A DNA stretch of 39,238 bases from an uncultured Verrucomicrobiota bacterium (GTDB taxonomy: Bacteria; Verrucomicrobiota; Verrucomicrobiia; Limisphaerales; AAA164-E04), in NCBI GenBank assembly GCA_913061285.1, contig CAJXVR010000026.1, forward strand, positions 1 through 39,238, read 5' to 3'. The position numbers were made by a program, and so were the translations under genes. The notes under the pieces are model-generated. The model saw only the letters and a program-made list of their open reading frames with translations, was not told where the DNA came from and did no database searches. This document shows, piece after piece, positions 6,551-14,316 of this stretch. How positions within the stretch are numbered: position 1 is the stretch's first letter; each line of letters opens with the position of its first letter.

Positions 6551-8377
6551 ATGTCGTTTAAAGTGGATATGAATGCTGCAACCCTTGAGTTGTTGGCAGC
6601 GGATCGAAGAGAGCACACCGTAGAAGCCTTCACTCCTAACGATTTCTATGGGCATGCCACGGTTTTAAAAAAGTACTGCGGACTACCCAACGACCACGTC
6701 ATCCAGGGAGTCCTCCCCCACGGCCCATGCATTTCGAGTAAGATCTGGGAGGTCGAGAAGAACCATCCCTTCAAAGCAAGATTTCTGCTCTCAGAGACCC
6801 AGCGCAACGTTTATCAAGCACAGAGCGATCGCAGTCTTTACGTGATCGGATCGCCCATGTGTTACGCTGCCAAAATGCTAGGCAACGAGCTCGATTCATT
6901 GAGACGCAGCGCCCAAGGCACCCTTGTCTTCCCAGCTCATTCTACCCATCACATTACTGCGACATTCGACCACCAGGGATTCATCGAGCGGCTCAAGCAA
7001 ATCGCACCGAAGGAACATCCAGTCACTGTCTGTCTCTACTGGCGCGACATTCAGTTAGGTCGCCACCGGGACTACCTTGAAGCGGGATTTCAGTGTACCA
7101 CCGCAGGGCATATGTTTGATCCCGGTTTCGTCGAGCGAATGCTGAAGATCATTCTTTCACACAAATCCGCCCTCACCAATCGCATCGGTAGCTCTTCGCT
7201 TTTTGCCGCCGCATTTGGGCTTCCCGTTCGATTCACCAATCTTGAAGTTGAGCACAAAGCCGATCAGGAACAATTCCAACGCGAAGTCGCGCCCCATGAT
7301 CTCCCCCTGGTAGAACCTTTTATCAAGGCTGGACTATCTAACGAGACTGATTCAGGCAAAATTCAACGGCAACTCGGTAAAGAAGCCATTGGAGCCGACG
7401 TCATCCTTTCCCCTAACGAGTTGAAGGATCTTTTTCAAACCGTCGAAGCGATTCAGCAAGGAAAGCCCCAATTTACCTTTCCCAGCCTATCGATCGATAC
7501 GGAAATTCCGGAGCTCCTAGAGACACTTAAAGATCACTCCGTCGCCTATCCTAAGAATCAACGCGGCACACTTGGATTTAGAGGAAGAGCACTTCAGTTC
7601 TTTGATCTTAACACCTTCCGAAACGAAGCTCAGAGGATATTTATCGAAAATACTTACGAGTTTAAATGCAACACTCGGACGCCCGTGATTATTGATTGCG
7701 GCACCAACCTAGGGCTTCTACCCCTTTACTACGCTGAAAAATACCCAGACGCACGCATCGTGGCGTTCGAAGCGGACCCGATCAAAGCCAAGCTCGCTCA
7801 GGACAATTTCGACTCGGCCCACTTGTCTAATATCAAGCTAATCAATAAAGCCGTCTGGCTCAATAGCGGCACCGTCCCCTTCCTTTGCCAGACCGATATC
7901 GGGGAACCCACAGTCCTCCAGGTACCGGCCGTCAGTCTAAACGAATTTATCGGAACACAAACCATCGATCTACTTAGGCTCAACCTCGCCGGAGCAGAGT
8001 TTCACGTGATCAAGGAGAGCACCGACGTTCTCAAGAATGTTCGTCATCTGGTCGCTGAGGTTCATCAAATTCCCAGGCAAGCCCCTCACCTAGCGGAATT
8101 GCTATGCGCTCTGAGAGCCCTCGATTTCCAATGCCACCTTCATGAACACCGACAAGACCAAGGAGCCCAAGAGGGCGCTGTGAAAGGCGTCACGCTCTTC
8201 GCTTGGCGCCAGCTTAATGTTGAGACGCCAGTCCGAACGGGGGGTAACGAACAGCCGCTACAAGCCTCCTCGATCACTCATCCTCTCCCGACGCATTCAC
8301 CGCTACCGAATGCTGTCAGTGGAGGCAATCCTACAATGGCGAGCCAACCCAGAAAACCGATCCTTCAACCATGCTAG
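6551..8377 (+). CDS. Two-domain protein: glycan-cluster N-terminal domain + FkbM-type methyltransferase
   Basis: About 608 residues with no signal peptide. Residues about 45-230 form a domain seen in polysaccharide-cluster proteins of unknown activity (VLPHGPCISSKIWEVE, GTLVFPAHSTHHI, VCLYWRDIQLG, GFQCTTAGHMFDPGFVERML, RIGSSSLFAAAFGLPV). Residues about 375-540 are an FkbM-type SAM methyltransferase with motif I IDCGTNLG (381-388) and an acidic residue after strand 2 (AFEADP). The usual late motif IDxEGAE reads LNLAGAE here, so an acidic residue is missing and activity may be altered. The C-terminal tail is low-complexity and overlaps the next gene by seven bases. An in-frame ATG at 6488 would add 21 unlikely residues; ATG 6551 is preferred, although the ribosome site is weak. 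The neighbours suggest glycan decoration, perhaps of flagellin. Confidence 0.75.
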   Translation: MSFKVDMNAATLELLAADRREHTVEAFTPNDFYGHATVLKKYCGLPNDHVIQGVLPHGPCISSKIWEVEKNHPFKARFLLSETQRNVYQAQSDRSLYVIGSPMCYAAKMLGNELDSLRRSAQGTLVFPAHSTHHITATFDHQGFIERLKQIAPKEHPVTVCLYWRDIQLGRHRDYLEAGFQCTTAGHMFDPGFVERMLKIILSHKSALTNRIGSSSLFAAAFGLPVRFTNLEVEHKADQEQFQREVAPHDLPLVEPFIKAGLSNETDSGKIQRQLGKEAIGADVILSPNELKDLFQTVEAIQQGKPQFTFPSLSIDTEIPELLETLKDHSVAYPKNQRGTLGFRGRALQFFDLNTFRNEAQRIFIENTYEFKCNTRTPVIIDCGTNLGLLPLYYAEKYPDARIVAFEADPIKAKLAQDNFDSAHLSNIKLINKAVWLNSGTVPFLCQTDIGEPTVLQVPAVSLNEFIGTQTIDLLRLNLAGAEFHVIKESTDVLKNVRHLVAEVHQIPRQAPHLAELLCALRALDFQCHLHEHRQDQGAQEGAVKGVTLFAWRQLNVETPVRTGGNEQPLQASSITHPLPTHSPLPNAVSGGNPTMASQPRKPILQPC

Positions 8378-9375
8378 AATCCGCCAAATCAATATTTGTC
8401 ACCGGCCATAAGGGACTTGTCGGTAGCGCGCTATGTCGGACACTGCAATCTGAGGGCTTCCGCAACATTATCACTGCCTCACGGCAGGAACTCGACTTGA
8501 CGAATCAAGCGGCCGTCAATGAGTTCATGGCAACGCATCAGCCATCCGTTGTCATTGTCTCAGCAGGGCATGTTGGAGGAATCATGGCTAACAACACCGA
8601 GCCGGCTCAATTCATCTTCGAGAACACTCAAATCGCTTGCAACCTCATCCACGCCTCCCATACACACAGGGTTTCCAAACTACTCTATCTTGGCAGTTCT
8701 TGCATCTACCCCAAGCGTGCGGACCAACCGATTTCCGAAGACTCACTCCTCGCCGGTCCCCTCGAACCCACAAATCAATGGTATGCGGTAGCAAAAATCG
8801 CGGGTATCAAACTGTGCCAAGCCTATCGAAGACAGTACGGCTGCGATTTCGTTGCCGCGATGCCAACGAATCTTTACGGTCCCGGGGATCACTACGACCC
8901 AGAACGCTCCCACGTTCTCCCCGCCCTCCTCCACAAGTTTTCTGAGGCGAAACGCTTAAACCTGCCGCAGGTTGAATGCTGGGGCACGGGGCGGCCAAGA
9001 CGGGAATTTCTCTATGTCGACGATCTCGCCTCGGCATGCATTGAAGTCCTCAATCGTTATTCCGACGACGATATCATCAATATCGGATACGGATCCGACA
9101 TTTCGATTCTCGAACTCACCAGCATGGTTCAAGAGATCGTCGGCTACCAAGGTGAGATCGTTTGGGATTCAAGCAAACCCGATGGAACCTATCGCAAGCT
9201 TCTCAACAGCACCAAGATCCAGTCACTAGGCTGGTCTCCAAAGACGGAGCTCCGGGAAGGGATGCGCCATGCTTACGCGGACTATTTGGATCGCTTCCGA
9301 CGGAGCACCGACAACGCCAAGCTCTCTACAGACTCAGCGCTAGCGGCTAACGACCGGCAAGGAATCATTGCTTAG
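8371..9375 (+). CDS. fcl: GDP-L-fucose synthase (GDP-4-keto-6-deoxymannose epimerase/reductase)
   Basis: This cytoplasmic enzyme converts GDP-4-keto-6-deoxy-D-mannose to GDP-L-fucose with NADPH. The 334-residue extended SDR protein has the nucleotide-binding loop TGHKGLVGSA (residues 11-20), the family signature AGHVGGIMANN, the serine region LGSSCIYPK (Ser109/110), and the catalytic Tyr138 and Lys142 in WYAVAKIAG. GSD-type substrate pieces MPTNLYGPGDHYDP and WGTGRPRREFLYVDDLA follow. Its start codon overlaps the preceding gene's stop (ATGCTAG), indicating an operon. The last 25 residues extend beyond the normal family end and overlap the convergent gene's stop by 11 bases. No GDP-mannose 4,6-dehydratase is present in the window, so the substrate must be made elsewhere. 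Confidence 0.95.
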   Translation: MLESAKSIFVTGHKGLVGSALCRTLQSEGFRNIITASRQELDLTNQAAVNEFMATHQPSVVIVSAGHVGGIMANNTEPAQFIFENTQIACNLIHASHTHRVSKLLYLGSSCIYPKRADQPISEDSLLAGPLEPTNQWYAVAKIAGIKLCQAYRRQYGCDFVAAMPTNLYGPGDHYDPERSHVLPALLHKFSEAKRLNLPQVECWGTGRPRREFLYVDDLASACIEVLNRYSDDDIINIGYGSDISILELTSMVQEIVGYQGEIVWDSSKPDGTYRKLLNSTKIQSLGWSPKTELREGMRHAYADYLDRFRRSTDNAKLSTDSALAANDRQGIIA

Positions 9376-11518
9376 CTACCTCTTTAACAAACCAAGAGAG
9401 GCTCGGTCTTCCAACAAAGAGAACAGCAACGCACTGCTTTGCGAACGTTGCATCTGTCAGACAGAACGCCCCCTCTGCAAGGCGACGTTTCGGTTCTTCA
9501 ATGACTGCGAGCGGAAAGCGCTGGGTAAGAAACTCGGCTAATGCTTCAAAGGACTCAAGTTCAAGCGCTCGCAACTGGACGGGAGAAAGGAGCGCCAACG
9601 CCATGTCCCTTCCCGGCGCGATCCACTTTCTCAGAGACAAGGCCATTCGCCCCATGGTGAATCTCGGATTCATTTCAACCACGGGCTTAAGTCGAAGAGC
9701 TCCATCCGCTTGGCGATAAACATAGGCATCAATGCCAACTGGCCCCTCATAACCAACCTCGCGACAACGTTGAAAGACCCGATCACCAAGTCTCGAATAA
9801 AGATCCCGATAGCGGTTTCCCTCTGGACCGTGCAAGAACTTCGGAATCGCGGCATCTAAGCCCGCGGTCAGATTTGAGGCTAAGGAAGCCCCTAGAAACT
9901 GCCCTCGCTGATCGTTGATCATTCTGACAAAGCCTTTGAAGGTGGCACCGTCTGCCGCCACATCATAATGAGCTGAAAAGTCCAATACTCGCTCGTGCCA
10001 TGGTTCAATGACGAGTCGTTCCTCCTGACGCAGCACTTTCTCCATCCAACGAAGCTGCGAATCAGACAGATCCCGTTCCCACAATCGAATCGCCCGACTG
10101 CCAGCCGCGCCATAGTCTGCCTTGGCGATCAATCGCTCGAACCCACGGTTTCGCCATTCATCGACAGTATCCCGCGTCTCATTTTCCTGCGAGATTGAAC
10201 TCCCAACGTCCTCCAGCGGACATATCCACTCAGGCAATCCTTCCGAACGAACCACCTCACGCAAGAACTCCGCACCAGTCGATTTGGAAAACAAAGCCAC
10301 ACGCTTCGCCCCCCCCTTTTCGAAGGCAGCAATTTCACCGAGATTCTGAAAACGTCGACTCAAAGGGCCAGCGAGAGCCAGAGCGGGAGAAGAAAGGGCC
10401 CACGGTTGGAACGAGCCTAGTTTACGCCCGAGCAACTCTGAATCAGAGTCAATCGCTCCATCCTTCAGCACCTCAAATTCTGGCACCGGCATTCCCACGC
10501 GGCTCAATGCAAGCAACCAATGGAGCCGAGGCTTTCTCGATACCAGTACAACGTCATCCTCGCTCCCGAAGAACTGAGGGAGCGTCTCAAGATCCTTTTG
10601 CATCTCACATTGCTGCTTGGTGGGCGTAAACGAGCGACCGCGACTCATCTCCATTTCGACAAAGGGATTGAAATAGAAGACGCTCGGACAGCGTCCCCGA
10701 GATTTCGAATAGACAGAAAGAGATTGAATGAACTCGAGATCGAACCCGGACTTTTTCCGGCCCTCAACGTTGTAGACCGTTCCTTTGGCTCGACGCGGAG
10801 ACAGCGGGAGTCTCAATTGGTTTTGATAGGCCTCCCAGTCGCTTTCCTCGGGTTGCTTCCACGTTCGAAACCACTTTAGTCCGTAGGCAACATGACGGAT
10901 CTCATCGCGATAAATTCGATCCATGAGCTTTTTGGATTCCTCGTCTCCGATCGTGTCAAATCCCCCCCCAAAATACCGAGAAAAATCGAGATTCGCCTGC
11001 TCAAAGGTCAATGGCAATCCGGCAACATAATCGAGTGGAGACCCCATATCCTTCAAGACATCCCAAAAATACCCCGTTACCGGATAGCTTCCAAAACCAC
11101 AGCCCAGAGCTTTCATTCGATCCAGATACAGGTTGGTATGAACCTGTTCCTCCATCAGCGTTTTCGCAACCCCTCGACGGAACGCCTTGGGTGCGCCAGG
11201 AAAACGAAGCAAGACCAAAGCCATCAGCTCGGTAGCCAAAAGCTCATGATTGGCAAAAAAATGCAGCAGACGGGCTCGAGGCTCTTCCTGCTCCAATTCT
11301 TGAAGGTGCGGAAAATGAGCCATCTCACCACCCCGTTTTATCCGGAGATCGGAGGGACGTTCCGGAGATTTCGGAGCCAGGACAGCCTTCCCCGGACGCT
11401 CATCAGTCAAATCACCGGCAGGTGCCAACTTGTCCTCCAGATTGGCACTAAACAATACCCGTTCTGCTAATTCTCGAATTTCCACAATAATGCCGTCAAC
11501 AAATAGCGACTGAACCAT
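9365..11518 (-). CDS. DUF455 ferritin-like domain fused to an ATP-grasp-like domain
   Basis: 717 residues, cytoplasmic. Residues about 50-290 match DUF455, a ferritin-like four-helix domain with putative metal ligands: NHELLATEL (Glu92, Glu97), MEEQVHTNL (Glu123/124, His127), and YRDEIRHVAYG (Asp205, Glu206, His209). Residues about 325-700 look like a pre-ATP-grasp plus ATP-grasp unit: LIAKADYGAAGSRAIRLW (nucleotide loop), LVIEPWHERVLDFSAHYDV, GPVGIDAYVYR and VVEMNPRF (metal-binding E-x-N). The fused protein might link an oxidative or hydrolytic di-metal step to a carboxylate-amine or peptide-type ligation, but the substrate is unknown. It converges on fcl with an 11-base stop overlap and is divergent from the PQQ-like gene. 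The start may instead be a GTG at 11485, which fits the family N-terminus VEIRELAERVLF. Confidence 0.8.
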   Translation of the reverse strand: MVQSLFVDGIIVEIRELAERVLFSANLEDKLAPAGDLTDERPGKAVLAPKSPERPSDLRIKRGGEMAHFPHLQELEQEEPRARLLHFFANHELLATELMALVLLRFPGAPKAFRRGVAKTLMEEQVHTNLYLDRMKALGCGFGSYPVTGYFWDVLKDMGSPLDYVAGLPLTFEQANLDFSRYFGGGFDTIGDEESKKLMDRIYRDEIRHVAYGLKWFRTWKQPEESDWEAYQNQLRLPLSPRRAKGTVYNVEGRKKSGFDLEFIQSLSVYSKSRGRCPSVFYFNPFVEMEMSRGRSFTPTKQQCEMQKDLETLPQFFGSEDDVVLVSRKPRLHWLLALSRVGMPVPEFEVLKDGAIDSDSELLGRKLGSFQPWALSSPALALAGPLSRRFQNLGEIAAFEKGGAKRVALFSKSTGAEFLREVVRSEGLPEWICPLEDVGSSISQENETRDTVDEWRNRGFERLIAKADYGAAGSRAIRLWERDLSDSQLRWMEKVLRQEERLVIEPWHERVLDFSAHYDVAADGATFKGFVRMINDQRGQFLGASLASNLTAGLDAAIPKFLHGPEGNRYRDLYSRLGDRVFQRCREVGYEGPVGIDAYVYRQADGALRLKPVVEMNPRFTMGRMALSLRKWIAPGRDMALALLSPVQLRALELESFEALAEFLTQRFPLAVIEEPKRRLAEGAFCLTDATFAKQCVAVLFVGRPSLSWFVKEVAKQ

Positions 11519-11593
11519 TCGCTATGCGCCCTAAGAAGACACACGAGATCAAAACAGAGCTTGGTTTTCCGACTTGCGAAAACGCTCTAAATA

Positions 11594-12910
11594 ATGAGGA
11601 TACTTGGCAAGATGAATCTGCCTCTCTCAAAACTAATTCTCGCCATGACGCTCCTATCACTCCTCACCACGCAGGCAGCCAATTGGCCGTCTTGGCGAGG
11701 ACCAAACAACGATGGCACCGTCAAGGACGGCTTTGACTATCCAACGACCTGGGATAAGGAAACCAACATCCGCTGGCGTGTTCCCCTCCCCGCTGAAGGG
11801 AATTCTACCCCGGCTATTTGGAATGATTTCATCTTCATCACTCAATCAGAACCAAAAACTAACGAACGCTCAACGCTATGCTTCCGGCGCAGCGACGGGA
11901 AACTGCATTGGAAATCCGGCGTTACCTACACGGAAAGCGAGCAGACCTGGCAGCGCCCCTTGAATCCCTATTGCTCAGGATCACCAGTCACCGATGGCAA
12001 ACACGTTTACGCAAGCTATTCGTCAGCTGGAATGATTTGCCACGATTTCTCCGGCAAAGAGATCTGGCGACGGGACTTAGGAAAGATTGACCACCAGTTT
12101 GGAAATGGCACGTCTCCAATACTCCATGGGGAACACGTTATCATCTATCATGGCCCAGGAGATAACGGTGCCTTGGTGGCACTCGACAAAGCCACCGGCG
12201 AAATCGCATGGAAGATCGAGCGTCCAGCCCCCACTCAGGGAGCCGCCCGTAAAGACAACTTTCGAGGTAACGCGAATGGAGCCATCTCCTCCTACGTCAC
12301 TCCAATCATTGTCAACACCACGAATCGACAAGAGCTTATCATGGGATTCCCTGAACAGATCATGGGAATCAATCCGGCAAGCGGATCAGAGCTCTGGCGC
12401 TTCAAAGGGATCAACCCCCTGCTCTACGCCTCACCAAACCAGCACCAAGGAAATCTCATCTTCCTTGGAGGATATGGCGGCCCGTCTCTTTCGATCCGAA
12501 GTGGCGGAAGTAACGATGTCAGCGAAACTCATCTCAATTGGCGCAACGACCGCGCCTCAAGTCACCTTCCCTCTGCTATCATTCATGAGGACCATCTTTA
12601 CACCTTCACGATGAACGGCATGGCTGAATGTATCGAACTCAACTCCGGCACGCTTGTTTGGCAGGAACGAGCGCGCGGAAAAGGAAAGGACACCGCATTT
12701 TGGGGTTCTCCTGTCCTCACCGGAGACAAGCTCATCTGCATGAATCGCTCCGGAGATGCCCTTGTCATCAAGGCCAGTCCTACCTTCCAACAGATCGCAG
12801 CGAATAGTATGGGCGAAGTCTGCAATGCCACGCCAGCCCTCTCGAACGGCCAGATTTTCATTCGCACGCACGAAGCCCTTTGGTGCGTCGAAACCGAGAA
12901 AGCTCTTTGA
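11594..12910 (+). CDS. Secreted PQQ-like beta-propeller repeat protein
   Basis: 438 residues with an N-terminal signal peptide (LILAMTLLSLLTTQAAN) and a beta-propeller of PQQ-like blades. The first mature motif NWPSWRGPNNDGTVKDGF is the usual opening of Planctomycete/Verrucomicrobial PQQ-repeat proteins. Blade motifs with glycine-aspartate and tryptophan follow, such as GALVALDKATGEIAWKIE, GINPASGSELWRFKGI and CIELNSGTLVWQERARGKG. Members of this group are periplasmic, and most have no proven catalysis; they may bind ligands or be scaffold proteins. Starts at 11594 or 11612 are both possible, and neither has a strong ribosome site. It stands alone between a divergent and a downstream unrelated gene. 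Confidence 0.9.
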   Translation: MRILGKMNLPLSKLILAMTLLSLLTTQAANWPSWRGPNNDGTVKDGFDYPTTWDKETNIRWRVPLPAEGNSTPAIWNDFIFITQSEPKTNERSTLCFRRSDGKLHWKSGVTYTESEQTWQRPLNPYCSGSPVTDGKHVYASYSSAGMICHDFSGKEIWRRDLGKIDHQFGNGTSPILHGEHVIIYHGPGDNGALVALDKATGEIAWKIERPAPTQGAARKDNFRGNANGAISSYVTPIIVNTTNRQELIMGFPEQIMGINPASGSELWRFKGINPLLYASPNQHQGNLIFLGGYGGPSLSIRSGGSNDVSETHLNWRNDRASSHLPSAIIHEDHLYTFTMNGMAECIELNSGTLVWQERARGKGKDTAFWGSPVLTGDKLICMNRSGDALVIKASPTFQQIAANSMGEVCNATPALSNGQIFIRTHEALWCVETEKAL

Positions 12911-12956
12911 ATCGCCCTCTCCACAGGCAGGACTCAGCATTCCGGTAGAACTCCAG

Positions 12957-12992
12957 ATTGCCAGGCGAAGGCTCAGACCTTCGCCTGGCAAT
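12957..12992. terminator. Perfect 15-bp inverted repeat in a 315-base intergenic region
   Basis: ATTGCCAGGCGAAGG (12957-12971) and its exact complement (12978-12992) flank a six-base loop, beginning about 45 bases after the PQQ-like gene's stop. It is very stable, but no T-run follows on either strand, so termination would be atypical; an mRNA-end stabilising element or a REP-like element is an alternative. No second copy was seen in the window. The rest of 12911-13225 holds nothing I can support beyond an expected promoter for the methyltransferase. Confidence 0.55.
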
Positions 12993-13225
12993 TAGAGGGG
13001 CAAGAAATTTCAACCCGCTCTCAGAAAACGGCACATATTGCCCATCGATAGCGAGCCCCGTCATTAGCATCCCGTTCTCGGCTCGAGATCCTAGCTTCAT
13101 CGCTATTATTCCGTCCTCCTCCTCTTCTCGGTTGACCGTGGCATAGTCTCTGCTTCGAGCACCAAGTCCACCTTAGCTGGGCAAAGAACGTTCCGTTCCG
13201 CACAACAACTTTAGCAGAAACAACT

Positions 13226-14236
13226 ATGGGATACGGCAGTTTAACCGAGAATGCCATTCGTCCAGATGAACTCATGGCTCGATCGTTCGAGCTTCTCGAA
13301 GAGGACACCAAACGGCTCATGGCTGATAGGAACGAATTTATCACCGTTTCATGTCCAGCATGTAGCAAGACGGAAACGACGCTTTTTTGTGAAAAACGAG
13401 GTATGAGCTTCGTTCGCTGCAACGAATGTGAAACGGTCTACGGCTCCCCCCGCCCCACCGAACAACGCTTGGCTCAATATTATCGCGAAGCGACTTACTA
13501 CGATTACTGGAATCAGTATATCTACCCCGCCTCCGAAGGGGCCCGACGCGAACGAATCGTGCAGCCACGAGTCAAGCGTATCCTAGAAATAGCCAAACGC
13601 CTCGGCGTTGGCCGTGAGCGTCTCATCGAGATCGGGGCCGGAACCGGACAGTTCTGCGAATCAATGGCGGAAACCAACCATTTTCAGGAAATCGTCGCCG
13701 TTGAACCCACCCCGGCGTCGGCTGAAAGCTGTCGGGCTCGAGGCATTACCGTGCTCCAGCAACCCGTCGAATCCGTCAACGAAAGGGATGGCAACGCCGA
13801 TCTCATCGTTTCCTTTGAGGTTCTCGAGCATCTCTTCTCACCAATGGCCTATCTCGAATGTTGCAAACGACTGACAAAACCCGGAGGCATGATTGTGGTA
13901 ACGTGCCCAAACGTGAAGGGATTCGATGTTAATTTACTGCGAGAGGTTTCCGACACCGTCACCCCAGAGCATCTCAACCTCTTCCATCCCAATTCACTTA
14001 AATGCCTGTTTGAGAGCGTCGGACTCGAAGTGCTTCAACTAATGACACCAGGCCGACTCGATGCCGAAATTGTGCGTAAAAAAACCCTTGCCGGAAAATT
14101 TGATCTCACCGACCACCCTGAGTTGAAAACCATTCTCCTAGATGAGTGGGACGACCGAGGCGGCCCCTTCCAGGATTCGCTGGAAAAGAACATGCAATCG
14201 TCTCACATGTGGATCGTTGCCCGCAAGAATCTCTAA
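13226..14236 (+). CDS. Zinc-ribbon class I SAM-dependent methyltransferase
   Basis: 336 residues. An N-terminal zinc-ribbon-like segment has two cysteine pairs, CPAC (about residue 43) and CNEC (about 69), followed by the sequence SPRPTEQRLAQYY that is usual in this family. The Rossmann methyltransferase domain has motif I LIEIGAGTGQFCE (about 131-143), the acidic VAVEPTP, SFEVLEHL and the post-motif KPGGMIVVTCPNV. Proteins of this type occur in surface polysaccharide and sugar-nucleotide clusters, where they methylate deoxysugars, and in small-molecule pathways. The C-terminal half continues with HLNLFHPNSLKCLFESVG, typical of the methyltransf_23 group. The substrate is not evident. The ribosome site is weak, but the ATG at 13226 fits the family's N-terminal length. 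Confidence 0.85.
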   Translation: MGYGSLTENAIRPDELMARSFELLEEDTKRLMADRNEFITVSCPACSKTETTLFCEKRGMSFVRCNECETVYGSPRPTEQRLAQYYREATYYDYWNQYIYPASEGARRERIVQPRVKRILEIAKRLGVGRERLIEIGAGTGQFCESMAETNHFQEIVAVEPTPASAESCRARGITVLQQPVESVNERDGNADLIVSFEVLEHLFSPMAYLECCKRLTKPGGMIVVTCPNVKGFDVNLLREVSDTVTPEHLNLFHPNSLKCLFESVGLEVLQLMTPGRLDAEIVRKKTLAGKFDLTDHPELKTILLDEWDDRGGPFQDSLEKNMQSSHMWIVARKNL

Positions 14237-14248
14237 CGAGCCTCGTTA
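14234..14248. repeat. Palindrome covering the methyltransferase stop codon
   Basis: TAACGAG (14234-14240) and CTCGTTA (14242-14248) are exact complements around a single base. The TAA stop is part of the left arm. It lies between two convergent genes and may act as a weak bidirectional end signal, but there is no T-run. Confidence 0.35.
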
Positions 14249-14316
14249 CCTTACGCCAAGCATATTGGACACGCGTCGAAAAATTACTTAAACCGCGGTA
14301 CAAAAGCAGCCATTCC

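Noticed and set aside
10892-11470. 192-residue plus-strand open frame
   Set aside because: Antisense to the DUF455/ATP-grasp gene and of non-protein-like composition.
13032-13050. Possible sigma-54 site upstream of the zinc-ribbon methyltransferase
   Set aside because: The spacing between GG and GC is eight bases, so it does not meet the promoter requirement.
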